From assembly GCF_023016155.1 (NCBI RefSeq), contig NZ_JALKBG010000003.1:186001-250000 (forward strand): a stretch of DNA of 64,000 bases, written 5' to 3'. Under the pieces are notes generated by a model that was not told where the DNA came from, did no database searches, and worked only from the letters and a program-made list of their open reading frames with translations. This DNA is from Aliiroseovarius sp. F20344 (lineage in GTDB: Bacteria > Pseudomonadota > Alphaproteobacteria > Rhodobacterales > Rhodobacteraceae). Positions 8,829-17,694 of the stretch are shown piece after piece; positions within the stretch are counted from its first letter, which is position 1; the number at the start of each line of letters is the position of its first letter. A program made the position numbers and the translations under genes.

Positions 8829-10430
8829 ATGAACTCCCTAACACGATTTATGTCCGGTGCAGCCCTTGGGCTTGCCCTGGCCGTCACTTCGGTGCCAGCG
8901 GCATTTGCTGAAACGCCAGCCAACATGTTGGTGATCGCAAACCGGATTGACGACATCACAACCCTGGACCCGGCAGAAAGCTTCGAGTTCGCCGGTTCAG
9001 ACGTCAGCCGCAACATCTATCAAAAGCTGGTCAACTTTGACCCCGCCAATCTGGATGCGGGCTATCAACCCGAAATCGCGGAAAGCTGGACGGTGTCAGA
9101 CGATGGCACGACGATCACTTTCACGATCCGCGATGGCCTGAAGTTCCATTCCGGCAATCCGGTGACTGCGGCAGATGTCGAGTTCTCGCTGCGCCGTGCC
9201 GTGGTGCTGAACAAGACACCGGCGTTCATCCTGACCCAATTTGGTTTCACTGCTGACAATGTCGGTGACACCATCGTTGCGGATGGCAATACGGTCACGA
9301 TCAAAACCGACAAGCCTTATGCGACGTCATTTGTGCTGAACTGTTTGACCTCCACCATCGGCGGCATCGTCGATATGAAAACCGTGATGGCCAACGAAGC
9401 TGATGGCGACATGGGCAATACGTGGCTGAAGACCAATTCAGCCGGTTCTGGTGCCTACAAACTGGTCAGCTGGAAGCCAAATGAAAGTGTGACGCTGCAA
9501 TCGAACCCTGACTTCTATCTGGGCGCTCCGGCGATGGAACGTGTGATCGTTCGCCACGTGCAGGAAAGCGCATCTCAGCGTCTACTACTTGAACGTGGTG
9601 ACATCGACATGGCTCGCAACCTGAACCCTGAAGACGTAGCAGGTGCGCGCGATGCTGAAGGTGTTGTGATCCATGACGAATTGCGTGGCCGATTGATGTA
9701 CCTTGCCTTCAGCCAGAAGCATCCAGAACTGTCCAAGCCGCAAGTGCGTCAAGCGATGAAGTATCTGGTGGACTATGAAGGAATGCAGAATAGCTTCCTG
9801 AACGGTCAATATACCATTCACCAGAACTTCCTTCCGCGTACCTTCTTGGGCGCTGTGGATGAGAATCCATTCAGCTTGAACATCGAAAAGGCAAAGGCAC
9901 TTCTGGCCGAAGCTGGTGTACCTGAAGGTCTTGAACTGACCGCAGGTGTGCGCGAGGCGCAAGAGCGGATCGAGATCGCTCAGACGTTCCAGAACGCATT
10001 GGCGCAAGTTGGAATCAAGCTGAACGTCACCGTCGGAACGGCGAAACAAATCCTAGGCGAATATCGTTCGCGGAATTTGGACGTCTATATTGGTGCATGG
10101 GGCCCGGACTATCCTGACCCGCACACCAATGCAGGCACGTTTGCCTATAACCCCGACAACTCGGACGAAGCGAATGCCACCGGACTTCTGGCATGGCGCA
10201 ACAGCTGGGACACTGGTGGTCTGACCGACAAAACTGCCGCTGCTGTGGTCGAGAATGATCGTGATGTACGTCAGCAGATGTACAGCGACATTCAGGCCGA
10301 GTTCCGCGAGACCTCGCCTTTCGCCGTCATGTTCCAGAAAATCGAACAGGCTGCGATGCGCGACAATGTTCAGAACGTGAATCTGGGTGGTGCGACCACT
10401 GCAGTTTCTTACTGGCCGATCACCAAATAG
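8829..10430 (+). CDS. Oligopeptide/dipeptide ABC transporter, periplasmic binding protein
   Basis: This is a family 5 extracellular solute-binding protein of 533 residues, DppA/OppA type. It starts with a signal peptide (GLALAVTSVPAAFA) and carries the typical SWTVSDDGTTITFTIRDGLKFHSG segment and the ADVEFSLRR helix. AGAGAGG precedes the start. It is the first transporter gene after the dipeptidase, and its stop directly abuts the next start. I infer that it captures dipeptides or related peptides; family members can also bind opines or heme, so the ligand is not certain. Confidence 0.92.
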   Translation: MNSLTRFMSGAALGLALAVTSVPAAFAETPANMLVIANRIDDITTLDPAESFEFAGSDVSRNIYQKLVNFDPANLDAGYQPEIAESWTVSDDGTTITFTIRDGLKFHSGNPVTAADVEFSLRRAVVLNKTPAFILTQFGFTADNVGDTIVADGNTVTIKTDKPYATSFVLNCLTSTIGGIVDMKTVMANEADGDMGNTWLKTNSAGSGAYKLVSWKPNESVTLQSNPDFYLGAPAMERVIVRHVQESASQRLLLERGDIDMARNLNPEDVAGARDAEGVVIHDELRGRLMYLAFSQKHPELSKPQVRQAMKYLVDYEGMQNSFLNGQYTIHQNFLPRTFLGAVDENPFSLNIEKAKALLAEAGVPEGLELTAGVREAQERIEIAQTFQNALAQVGIKLNVTVGTAKQILGEYRSRNLDVYIGAWGPDYPDPHTNAGTFAYNPDNSDEANATGLLAWRNSWDTGGLTDKTAAAVVENDRDVRQQMYSDIQAEFRETSPFAVMFQKIEQAAMRDNVQNVNLGGATTAVSYWPITK

Positions 10431-11489
10431 ATGTCGGCTAGTGACACCAATCAAGAGAGGCGCCGCCGCGCGCCTCTCTTCCCTTGGATAAAGGGAACTC
10501 TCCTGACGCTCGGGTCGATCGCAGTGACGATGCTTGGGCTGTTGTTTGTGACATTTGTCATTGGACGCGTCATGCCGATTGATCCTGTGCTGGCCATTGT
10601 TGGCGAACGCGCCTCGCAATCGACTTATGACGCTGTCTATGAACAGTTGGGCTTGGATAAGCCGTTGATTGTTCAATTCTTTTATTATTTATGGGACGTT
10701 GTGCGCGGTGACTTTGGAATGTCGCTATTGAATGCCCGTCCCGTATCCGAAGACATAGCGCGCGTGTTCCCGGCGACGATGGAACTTGCCACCTTAGGTG
10801 TCTTTGTCGGCATCGTGCTTGGCGTACCGCTGGGCGTGGTTGCCGCGGTTAATCGTGGGTCGTGGATCGACCAAATCGCGCGGGTTGTCGCGCTGGTTGG
10901 ATACTCGATGCCTATCTTTTGGCTAGGCCTGATGGGGCTGCTGGTTTTCTATGGTGTACTTGGTTGGGTCGGCGGACCCGGTCGGCTGGACATCTTCTAT
11001 CAAGACATCGTGCCAACGCGCACTGGAATGATCTTGCTGGATAGTGCCCTCGCGGGCGAGTGGTCGGTCTTCCGAAACGCTTTCTCGCACATCGTGCTTC
11101 CCGCATCGCTCTTGGGCTATTACTCGCTGGCCTATATCAGCCGAATGACACGATCCTTTATGTTGGAGCAGCTATCAGCGGAATACGTCACCACGGCGCG
11201 GGTCAAAGGCCTGTCTGAACGTGCCGTAATCTGGCGCCACGCGTTCAAGAACATCCGCGTGCAGCTGATCACCGTCATCGCGCTGAGCTATGCCAACCTT
11301 CTGGAAGGGTCCGTTCTGACCGAGATCATCTTCTCTTGGCCCGGTATCGGCAGCTACATCACCACAGCGCTTTTAAGTGCCGATATGAACGCCGTTTTGG
11401 GGGGGACAGTGGTTGTTGGGCTTATTTTCATCTGCCTGAATATCCTGTCCGATCTTCTGTATCGCGTATTTGATCCGAGGTCGAAATGA
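10431..11489 (+). CDS. Oligopeptide ABC transporter permease (DppB-like)
   Basis: This inner-membrane permease has a first transmembrane helix near residues 20-45, a periplasmic loop with FGMSLLNARPVSEDI, and further helices ending in the EAA-type loop (YVTTARVKGLSERAVIWRHAFKN). Its ATG follows the binding-protein stop with no gap, and its end overlaps the next permease by 4 nt. It pairs with the DppC-like protein to form the channel. Confidence 0.93.
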   Translation: MSASDTNQERRRRAPLFPWIKGTLLTLGSIAVTMLGLLFVTFVIGRVMPIDPVLAIVGERASQSTYDAVYEQLGLDKPLIVQFFYYLWDVVRGDFGMSLLNARPVSEDIARVFPATMELATLGVFVGIVLGVPLGVVAAVNRGSWIDQIARVVALVGYSMPIFWLGLMGLLVFYGVLGWVGGPGRLDIFYQDIVPTRTGMILLDSALAGEWSVFRNAFSHIVLPASLLGYYSLAYISRMTRSFMLEQLSAEYVTTARVKGLSERAVIWRHAFKNIRVQLITVIALSYANLLEGSVLTEIIFSWPGIGSYITTALLSADMNAVLGGTVVVGLIFICLNILSDLLYRVFDPRSK

Positions 11490-12412
11490 GCGATGTGACG
11501 TCCCAAAATCAGAGCTGGCGTGAATGGCTGACAACCGACGCGCCGACGTCCAGACGTCATGCGCGGCTGGCCAATTTGTATCAGGGGTGGCTTACGCTCC
11601 GGGCGAACTCCATGGCCATGTTTGGGCTGGGCATTTTGCTGGCACTTTTACTGGTAGCTTTACTGGCCCCTGTCCTGTCTCCGCATGATCCGTTTGAACA
11701 AAGCCTCGGCAATCGACTGCAACCGCTGGGCACCGAGGGTCACATTCTGGGAACAGACAGTTTAGGCCGGGATATCCTAAGCCGTCTGATCTATGGATCC
11801 CGTATTACGCTTTACATCGTGGCTCTTGTCGCGCTGATCGCCCCTGTGGCTGGGCTGCTGGTTGGCACAGTCGCTGGGTATGTCGGCGGTTGGACCGACA
11901 CGATCCTGATGCGCATAACCGATATCTTTCTGGCCTTCCCGCGCCTTGTGCTGGCATTGGCCTTTGTCGCAGCCCTAGGGGCTGGGATCGAGAACGCCGT
12001 GCTGGCAATCTCACTCACCGCATGGCCTCCATACGCAAGGATTGCGCGGGCGGAAACTCTGACGATCCGGTCTGCGGACTACATCAGCGCTATTCGCCTG
12101 CAAGGTGCAGGAGCCTTACGGATCATCACCAAGCATATCTGGCCCCTGTGCATCTCGTCCCTGATTGTGCGGGTCACGCTGGACATGGCTGGGATCATTC
12201 TGGCTGCAGCTGGTCTGGGATTCCTTGGTCTTGGCGCGCAGCCGCCCAGCCCAGAATGGGGTGCGATGATCTCGGAAGGTCGTCGTTTCATTCTTGATCA
12301 CTGGTGGGTCGCGACTGTGCCGGGACTTGCCATTTTCACCGTCTCCTTGGCCTTCAACCTGCTGGGAGATGGGCTGCGCGACGTGCTGGACCCGAAGGAT
12401 GGAAGTCAATGA
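11486..12412 (+). CDS. Oligopeptide ABC transporter permease (DppC-like)
   Basis: This is the second permease of the complex. It shows the N-terminal OppC-type helix (MAMFGLGILLALLLVALLAP), the LGTDSLGRDILSRLIYGSR segment diagnostic for this subfamily, and the EAA loop (YISAIRLQGAGALRIITKHI). It overlaps both neighbours by 4 nt, which suggests translational coupling. Confidence 0.93.
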   Translation: MSDVTSQNQSWREWLTTDAPTSRRHARLANLYQGWLTLRANSMAMFGLGILLALLLVALLAPVLSPHDPFEQSLGNRLQPLGTEGHILGTDSLGRDILSRLIYGSRITLYIVALVALIAPVAGLLVGTVAGYVGGWTDTILMRITDIFLAFPRLVLALAFVAALGAGIENAVLAISLTAWPPYARIARAETLTIRSADYISAIRLQGAGALRIITKHIWPLCISSLIVRVTLDMAGIILAAAGLGFLGLGAQPPSPEWGAMISEGRRFILDHWWVATVPGLAIFTVSLAFNLLGDGLRDVLDPKDGSQ

Positions 12413-13260
12413 GCTTGCTTGAAGTCGAAAACCTTTGGGTACGGTTCCCCACCCGTCAGGGCATCTTTGATGCGGTACGCGGCGTGTCCTTTACGTTAGA
12501 ACGTGAACGGCTGGGCATCGTCGGAGAAAGTGGGTCTGGCAAGTCAATGACGGGCCGCGCCATCCTGCGCTTGATCCGCAAACCCGGAATAGTCGAGGCC
12601 GACGCGATCCGCCTTGAAGGCCGCAATCTTCTGGATCTGACTGAACCCGAGATGCGCAAAGTTCGTGGGCAGAAGATATCCATGGTGATGCAGGATCCGA
12701 AGTTTTCATTGAACCCGGTGATGACGATCGGCGATCAGATCATGGAAGCCTATTTGTTGCACAACAACACGTCGAAGGCACAGGCCCGCGCCAAAGCCAT
12801 CGCTATGTTGGAAGCCGTGTCCATCCGCGACCCCGAACGCGTCATGCGCGCTTACCCGCACGAGATGTCAGGCGGCATGGGGCAGCGGATCATGATTGCA
12901 ATGATGCTGATCCCGGACCCTCAGATCCTGATTGCGGATGAGCCAACCTCGGCTTTGGACGTGTCGGTTCAACGGCAAGTGCTGGATATCATGGACGGGC
13001 TGGTGAAAGAGCGCGGCATGGGTCTGATTTTTATTAGCCATGATCTGAATTTGGTGTCCGAGTTCTGCGACCGCGTTCTGATCATGTATGCGGGCCGGAT
13101 TGTCGAGGTCTGCGACGCGGACAAGTTGCACCAAGCAAAGCATCCCTACACCCAAGGGCTGTTGAACTCACTTCCCCGACTGGACCAACCAAAGAAGCAC
13201 CTAGAGGTTCTGAAGCGTGATGACGCTTGGGCCGATGGTGAAAGCGTAGGGGGAAGCTGA
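12409..13260 (+). CDS. Oligopeptide ABC transporter ATP-binding protein (DppD-like)
   Basis: This nucleotide-binding subunit has Walker A GESGSGKS, signature MSGGMGQR and Walker B ILIADEPTSALD. I place the start at the ATG at 12409, which overlaps the permease stop (ATGA) and gives MSLLEVENLWVRF, the usual N-terminus. A longer frame reading into the permease gene is spurious. The C-terminal region (HPYTQGLLNSLP) belongs to the oligopeptide subfamily, though the final FeS/zinc-type extension seems short. Confidence 0.93.
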   Translation: MSLLEVENLWVRFPTRQGIFDAVRGVSFTLERERLGIVGESGSGKSMTGRAILRLIRKPGIVEADAIRLEGRNLLDLTEPEMRKVRGQKISMVMQDPKFSLNPVMTIGDQIMEAYLLHNNTSKAQARAKAIAMLEAVSIRDPERVMRAYPHEMSGGMGQRIMIAMMLIPDPQILIADEPTSALDVSVQRQVLDIMDGLVKERGMGLIFISHDLNLVSEFCDRVLIMYAGRIVEVCDADKLHQAKHPYTQGLLNSLPRLDQPKKHLEVLKRDDAWADGESVGGS

Positions 13261-14009
13261 TGACTGCTTTGACCATCAAGGACCTGAACGTTTGGTTCGG
13301 CACGGATCGAGACCGCGTAGACGCGGTTAAGTCAGCAAATTTTGACGTGGGCATTGGTGAAAGCTTTGGTCTGGTTGGCGAAAGCGGATCGGGCAAGTCC
13401 ACCATCCTCCGAGCGATTACCGGGCTTGCCCCCACCTGGTCGGGTGAGATCACCGTAGAAGGCAAGCAAATAACTGGCGCCACGCGGGATCGTGCGTTCT
13501 ATAAAACTGTCCAGATGGTGTTTCAGGATCCTTACGCCTCGCTTCACCCACGTCATACGGTTGATCAGGTTCTCAGCGAAACGCTCCACCTTCATGGCTT
13601 CAAAGACATCAACGCGCGGGTCGTCAGGCTGCTGGATGATGTCGGGCTGGGGGGCAAATTCCGCTTTCGCTATCCGCACCAGATTTCGGGTGGTCAACGC
13701 CAAAGGGTTGCCGTCGCGCGCGCACTGGCGGGCGAGCCGGATATCTTGCTGCTGGACGAACCCACATCCGCGCTGGACGTCTCCGTGCAGGCTGAAATCC
13801 TGAACCTTCTGACCGATCTGCGCGACGAACACAAACTGACCTATCTCATGGTTTCACATGATTTGCCTGTGATCGGGCATATGTGCGACCGGCTTGCCGT
13901 CATGAAAGACGGCGAGATTGTAGAGGTGATGGAGACCGACGATCTGCGCCACGGCACAGCCAAACACGACTATTCAAGGTCGTTGCTAGCTGCGTCTGCG
14001 GTGGCGTAA
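13260..14009 (+). CDS. Oligopeptide ABC transporter ATP-binding protein (DppF-like)
   Basis: This is the second ATPase, 249 residues, with Walker A GESGSGKST, Q-loop VFQDPYASLHP, signature ISGGQRQR and Walker B ILLLDEPTSALD. The start overlaps the previous stop by one base. It is shorter than typical DppF proteins (about 320 residues) because it ends soon after the KHDYSRSLL segment, so the C-terminal oligopeptide extension is reduced. It closes the operon. A weak stem GTTCCC/GGGAAC at 14048-14062 lies in the gap to the convergent gene. Confidence 0.92.
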   Translation: MTALTIKDLNVWFGTDRDRVDAVKSANFDVGIGESFGLVGESGSGKSTILRAITGLAPTWSGEITVEGKQITGATRDRAFYKTVQMVFQDPYASLHPRHTVDQVLSETLHLHGFKDINARVVRLLDDVGLGGKFRFRYPHQISGGQRQRVAVARALAGEPDILLLDEPTSALDVSVQAEILNLLTDLRDEHKLTYLMVSHDLPVIGHMCDRLAVMKDGEIVEVMETDDLRHGTAKHDYSRSLLAASAVA

Positions 14010-14091
14010 CTGAAAGAGATTGAACGTAAGCTATCGCTAAGGGCGTCGTTCCCACGGGGAACCACGCACGTCGACATCTAGGCGTTGTCGC

Positions 14092-14616
14092 TCACTTCTT
14101 CTCAAACACGATAATTGCCTCACCGATGCGAACACCGTAGCGCGATACGTAGGCACGATTTAGCACCCGATCATCGTCAAGCAGCCACATCCAATCATCG
14201 AAATCAACGCGCATCGTTCCCTTCCGAACCGGCAGGTCGATGCGATAGATCCAGTTGAAGGTATCCCCTTTTTCCTGACCTGTTGCTATTCCCAGAACGC
14301 CGGGGGCTGTACCTTTCCAAGTGTCCTCGCCGGTCTTTTCCAGCGTCCAAATACGTTGTTCTGTTTCACCATCGTCGTAGGTGAAATCCTCGACAAGTGT
14401 CAGGTTGCGACCATCCCAAGTACCTGAGATTTCAACATCGAATCTGCGTTGGACTGTCCCAAACCGGTCTTGAAACTGACCATATGCGACGGTTTCGCCT
14501 TCAAAGAATTCCTCAAGGTTGAGCGAACGGTTGGAAAGAGTTTCGTCCTCCAGATCCGGGGTTCCGGAACATGCAGACAATGTGAGCAGTGCTATCAGAG
14601 CGAGTGTCTTCTTCAT
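14092..14616 (-). CDS. DUF3833 lipoprotein (first of two)
   Basis: This 174-residue protein begins with a lipoprotein signal (LALIALLTLSAC, lipobox LSAC with Cys about 16). The DUF3833 body shows FFEGETVAYGQFQDRFG, LVEDFTYDDGE and a late WMWLLDDDRVLNRAYVSRYG. The function of the family is not established. The start at 14616 has GAGGA upstream; a longer frame running to 14988 is an artefact reading through the neighbouring gene. It is the last gene of the operon that starts at 20126, and it is probably anchored in the membrane facing the periplasm. Confidence 0.88.
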   Translation of the reverse strand: MKKTLALIALLTLSACSGTPDLEDETLSNRSLNLEEFFEGETVAYGQFQDRFGTVQRRFDVEISGTWDGRNLTLVEDFTYDDGETEQRIWTLEKTGEDTWKGTAPGVLGIATGQEKGDTFNWIYRIDLPVRKGTMRVDFDDWMWLLDDDRVLNRAYVSRYGVRIGEAIIVFEKK

Positions 14617-14666
14617 GGGTCTGTTTCCTCTGTTCGTGGCTCGTTCATCCGAGCGGTTCGTCGCGG

Positions 14667-15383
14667 CTAACGCTTGCGCCTTTGCAATACGAAGCCAACG
14701 GTCAGCGCCGCGATGCCGGCGGCTGACAGCGCTATGACCGGCCAATTTCCTGTTGGAACGTTTGCTGCAATCACCCCGGAAAGGGCCCAGATAATGGCTG
14801 TTGGGTAAGCCCATTCTGAAGGCCTGCAGGACTGGACTGCGAGAGCAGCCAGCAAGACGACCGCTAGCATCGTCAATGCTGCGGCCTGAGCTGACAACAC
14901 GCCGTAGCCGCTTAGAACTACGCCAGTCCCAACCCCCGTCGCCGCCGTCAGCCAGCCAGCATAAAGCGCCACCGGACGGACCTGCCAAACGCGGTCCTCA
15001 TACCCGGCGCGCAGCATGGCAACGATTGCAAAGACTGCCATCGCAAAGATCATGACCGTCGCCAAAACTGGCGCAGCGTTCGCAGCTGTGATCCAGAAAG
15101 TGCCAAGGCCAAGGCTGATCAGCAAAGGCGTTCGCATCTTTCGCCAATGAGGGTCATGTGAGGCGTTGAGCCCGCCCCAAACCGCGCCTGCAATCAGCCA
15201 GATGTAGATCACGCCCCAAATGCTGAACGCCCATCCTGCGGGTTGGACAGGCCAGAACTCCAAAACGACGGGGAACTGCTCGGGCCGATAGCCCGCAAAG
15301 TCGCGGGTTAGGAATGGGGACAGCGCAAAGGCCACCGTTGCCACCAAAACTGCGATCGCGAGAAAGGGAGTATTCCTTGTCAT
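14667..15383 (-). CDS. TspO/MBR-like (tryptophan-rich) integral membrane protein
   Basis: This 238-residue, strongly hydrophobic protein has about seven predicted helices. WPVQPAGWAFSIWGVIYIWL near residue 45 matches the W-x-P-x-x-x-F-x-x-x-W pattern of TspO-related proteins, but the protein is longer than true TspO (about 160 residues). It sits between two DUF3833 genes. TspO in Rhodobacter affects porphyrin and oxygen-dependent control, but this long form is not characterised as far as I know. Its presence in an RpoE-linked operon suggests a membrane or tetrapyrrole stress role, which is inference. Confidence 0.8.
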   Translation of the reverse strand: MTRNTPFLAIAVLVATVAFALSPFLTRDFAGYRPEQFPVVLEFWPVQPAGWAFSIWGVIYIWLIAGAVWGGLNASHDPHWRKMRTPLLISLGLGTFWITAANAAPVLATVMIFAMAVFAIVAMLRAGYEDRVWQVRPVALYAGWLTAATGVGTGVVLSGYGVLSAQAAALTMLAVVLLAALAVQSCRPSEWAYPTAIIWALSGVIAANVPTGNWPVIALSAAGIAALTVGFVLQRRKR

Positions 15384-15416
15384 GCCGTCGGTCTTTCGTG
15401 TTTGGATGAAACGCGA

Positions 15417-15977
15417 TTACTGCTGTGCAACGCCATCCGGGCGCATCGTTGCAATCAGCTCGGCTACCTTGATGCCGAACTTGCGCATCTCGGACTTGTT
15501 CATGATCACGCCGTTTTCCGTCAGATAAAGCCAATCGGTCACGGACAAGGAGTGGCCACCGGCCTCTTCGGGCAGCACAATGGTGTATTCCATCTTGATG
15601 GTTGATCCCGAGACGATGCCGCGCGCTTCTCCGATAATGTCATCGGCCGTGGCGGTGAATGTGTTGCCCTCCCCCATTTTCAGGAACCATTTGCGGCTCT
15701 GCTGCTTGCCGTTGGAATAGGTGAAATCCTCGCTCAGCGTTCCGGTGTCACCGTCCCATTCACCCACCATCTTCGCGACAAAGCTGTTGGTCACTTTGCC
15801 CGTCGGTCCATAGATCAATCCTTCGGACAGGATTGGGCCTGACAGGTGCGTTTTCAGCGCAAAGGCGGGATCCGTGCTTGCATAGTCCCCCGGGCTTTGC
15901 GCGCGGAAGCTCAGGAACAGCGATTTGGCAAACATCACCAAAAGCACCAGCAGGGGAAGGATGGTCAGGAGTTTCAT
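15417..15977 (-). CDS. DUF3833 protein (second of two)
   Basis: This 186-residue paralogue of the gene at 14092 shares the ISEGLIYGPTG/FEGETVAYGQF region, LSEDFTYSNGKQQSRKW, and WLYLTENGVIMNKSEMRKFG near the end. It has an N-terminal hydrophobic anchor (ILPLLVLLVMFA) without an obvious lipobox cysteine, unlike its partner. The start overlaps the MFS gene stop by 4 nt. Two differently anchored DUF3833 copies in one operon suggest divided roles, though the function is unknown. Confidence 0.85.
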   Translation of the reverse strand: MKLLTILPLLVLLVMFAKSLFLSFRAQSPGDYASTDPAFALKTHLSGPILSEGLIYGPTGKVTNSFVAKMVGEWDGDTGTLSEDFTYSNGKQQSRKWFLKMGEGNTFTATADDIIGEARGIVSGSTIKMEYTIVLPEEAGGHSLSVTDWLYLTENGVIMNKSEMRKFGIKVAELIATMRPDGVAQQ

Positions 15978-17203
15978 GTGGTTTGACCCTCAGAGGGGAG
16001 CGCAAGGACAAGGGCCATTGCGCCAAGTTTCAGGATGCAGGGAATGACAGCGTACGAGATGTTCAAAGTGGTCAGCGCTTGGGCACTGTTGGGCGCGCCA
16101 GGTGCGAACCCGTTGCGTTCAAGCAGGGGCAGGACAAGGAAGGCTGCCAGCGCAAGGCCAAGCTTTCCGGCGAAAGACCAAATGCCGAAAGCCAGAGACG
16201 GCTCCAGCCCCGCACGGTTCAATGCGACCGAGAACATGGCTGGTAGGATTACCATATCAGCCCCAAGTGCTGCACCAGACGCGATGCAGACCAAGGCAAA
16301 CCCAACAAGGTTTCCGGGCGCCAGAAACGCCGCACCAACGAAGCCAAGAATGGCAAGTGGCATGGCGATCAGCAGCGTGAGTTTCGGCCCCACATGATGA
16401 CTTGTCCGTGTCCACAGCGGCAGACTTAGACCCGCGCTGAGGAAGAAGAGGATCAGCAGCGGCCCGGCCTTGCCCGGCAGTTGCAGGCGATCTTCGACGA
16501 AGAACAGAAACAGGGTTGATGTGATGGCGACAGGCAGGCTGTTGACCAATGCCAGTACCAACAGACGCAACGCGCCGGACTGGCTGAGGCCACCCAGTGA
16601 AAGGGGCTGACCCGGAATGGGCTGGCGCCGCCAGATCGGGAAAGAAATGGCGACACATACCAACGCAAGCGCGCCAAGAAACAGACCAAAGGCCGGATAG
16701 CCCTGTGCGCTTGCCCCCATTGCCACGAAGATTGTTGGCACGATCGACGCGACAACCACGCCGGTCAGCATCCCGCCTTCGCGGAAGGCGGCCAAGGTCA
16801 TCATGGCGCGTGGCGTCGGCGTGGCAGCGAGTGTCGCACTGCGAGCGTAAAGCAAGATCATACCGAGGCTGTAGGAAGAAAAGAGCAGCACAAGAATTGC
16901 GATGATTTGGGCAACGACATTTGGGCCCGCGTTCAAGCCAAACAAAAGTGGAAAGCCTATCGCAAGTCCGATGGCCGCCGTGACCGCAAAGGCACTTTGA
17001 GCGTTCGGCCAACGATCGATGGCCCAGCCGATCAGCGGATCCTGAACCAGATCAACAAGGCGGATCACCAGAAGAATTGTACCCACAGCGCCTAAGCCAA
17101 TGCCCAAGTTCAGCGACGCAAAACGCGGCAGATGAATGTAAAGCGGAATGCCCGCCGCTGCCAGCATCAAGGCATAAAGGCTGACACGCGGGTACAACAT
17201 CAC
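15974..17203 (-). CDS. MFS transporter of the GPH/MFS_2 type
   Basis: This 409-residue inner-membrane protein has twelve likely helices. The RLVDLVQDPLIGWAIDRW motif near residue 48 is characteristic of the glycoside-pentoside-hexuronide cation symporter family. It overlaps the genes on both sides by 4 nt (stop/start ATGA). Similar MFS genes occur beside cyclopropane-synthase and amine-oxidase-like genes in RpoE regulons. I infer a lipid- or lysophospholipid-related substrate rather than a sugar, but nothing in the sequence proves it. Confidence 0.85.
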   Translation of the reverse strand: MMLYPRVSLYALMLAAAGIPLYIHLPRFASLNLGIGLGAVGTILLVIRLVDLVQDPLIGWAIDRWPNAQSAFAVTAAIGLAIGFPLLFGLNAGPNVVAQIIAILVLLFSSYSLGMILLYARSATLAATPTPRAMMTLAAFREGGMLTGVVVASIVPTIFVAMGASAQGYPAFGLFLGALALVCVAISFPIWRRQPIPGQPLSLGGLSQSGALRLLVLALVNSLPVAITSTLFLFFVEDRLQLPGKAGPLLILFFLSAGLSLPLWTRTSHHVGPKLTLLIAMPLAILGFVGAAFLAPGNLVGFALVCIASGAALGADMVILPAMFSVALNRAGLEPSLAFGIWSFAGKLGLALAAFLVLPLLERNGFAPGAPNSAQALTTLNISYAVIPCILKLGAMALVLALPSEGQTT

Positions 17204-17694
17204 TCGCCCTTCAGTTTACTGGTGAAGGATTTCGAGCGGGTCTTGTCGCCCAGAAAAATGCCCATGAAGTGGGTTTTGATTTGAGGGTGCGAGAGCGTGC
17301 AGGTGCGCTTGCCATTCAGCCAGAATGCAATCTTGTTCTGGCCTTGAGACACAGCCGTGTAGCGGTCCCCTTTGCGCACATCGTCAAAGCAGATTTCAAG
17401 TTGGCCGCGGACTGGAACGCTAGATCCCAACCGTGCAAACTCGCGCATGGTGCCTTCCACAAGATCGAACTCTGTCAGGTTGCGCATGTATTGCAGTTCA
17501 AGCCCGAAATCTTTGTTCCAGTCCAAAGGCGCGCCGGATTGGGTGAACAGCCTTGCTTTGTAAAGCGGGAAGCCCACAAATCGGAAGGTCGCAGCCCCCC
17601 TCAGCTCTGCATCAGGCAGCGCGGATTCGACCGTGTTGGCCTGAGCAGCGACGGGAGCCAGAAGAAGCCAAAGGAGAGCAAGAGAGCTACGCAT
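17200..17694 (-). CDS. Chalcone-isomerase-like periplasmic protein
   Basis: The 164-residue protein has a clear signal peptide (LALLWLLLAPVAAQA). The body has the bacterial chalcone-isomerase-like (Chalcone_3) pattern: LRGAATFRFVGFPLYKARLFT, FGLELQYMRNL, and FMGIFLGDKTRS at the C-terminus. In eukaryotes the fold binds fatty acids, which would fit a lipid-modification operon, but no catalytic role is known for this bacterial group. It overlaps the methyltransferase gene by 8 nt. Confidence 0.82.
   Translation of the reverse strand: MRSSLALLWLLLAPVAAQANTVESALPDAELRGAATFRFVGFPLYKARLFTQSGAPLDWNKDFGLELQYMRNLTEFDLVEGTMREFARLGSSVPVRGQLEICFDDVRKGDRYTAVSQGQNKIAFWLNGKRTCTLSHPQIKTHFMGIFLGDKTRSKSFTSKLKGE

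Noticed and set aside
14617-14988. N-terminal extension of the DUF3833 protein to 14988
   Set aside because: The extension overlaps the TspO-like gene in another frame. The ATG at 14616 has a ribosome site and is followed by a perfect lipoprotein signal.
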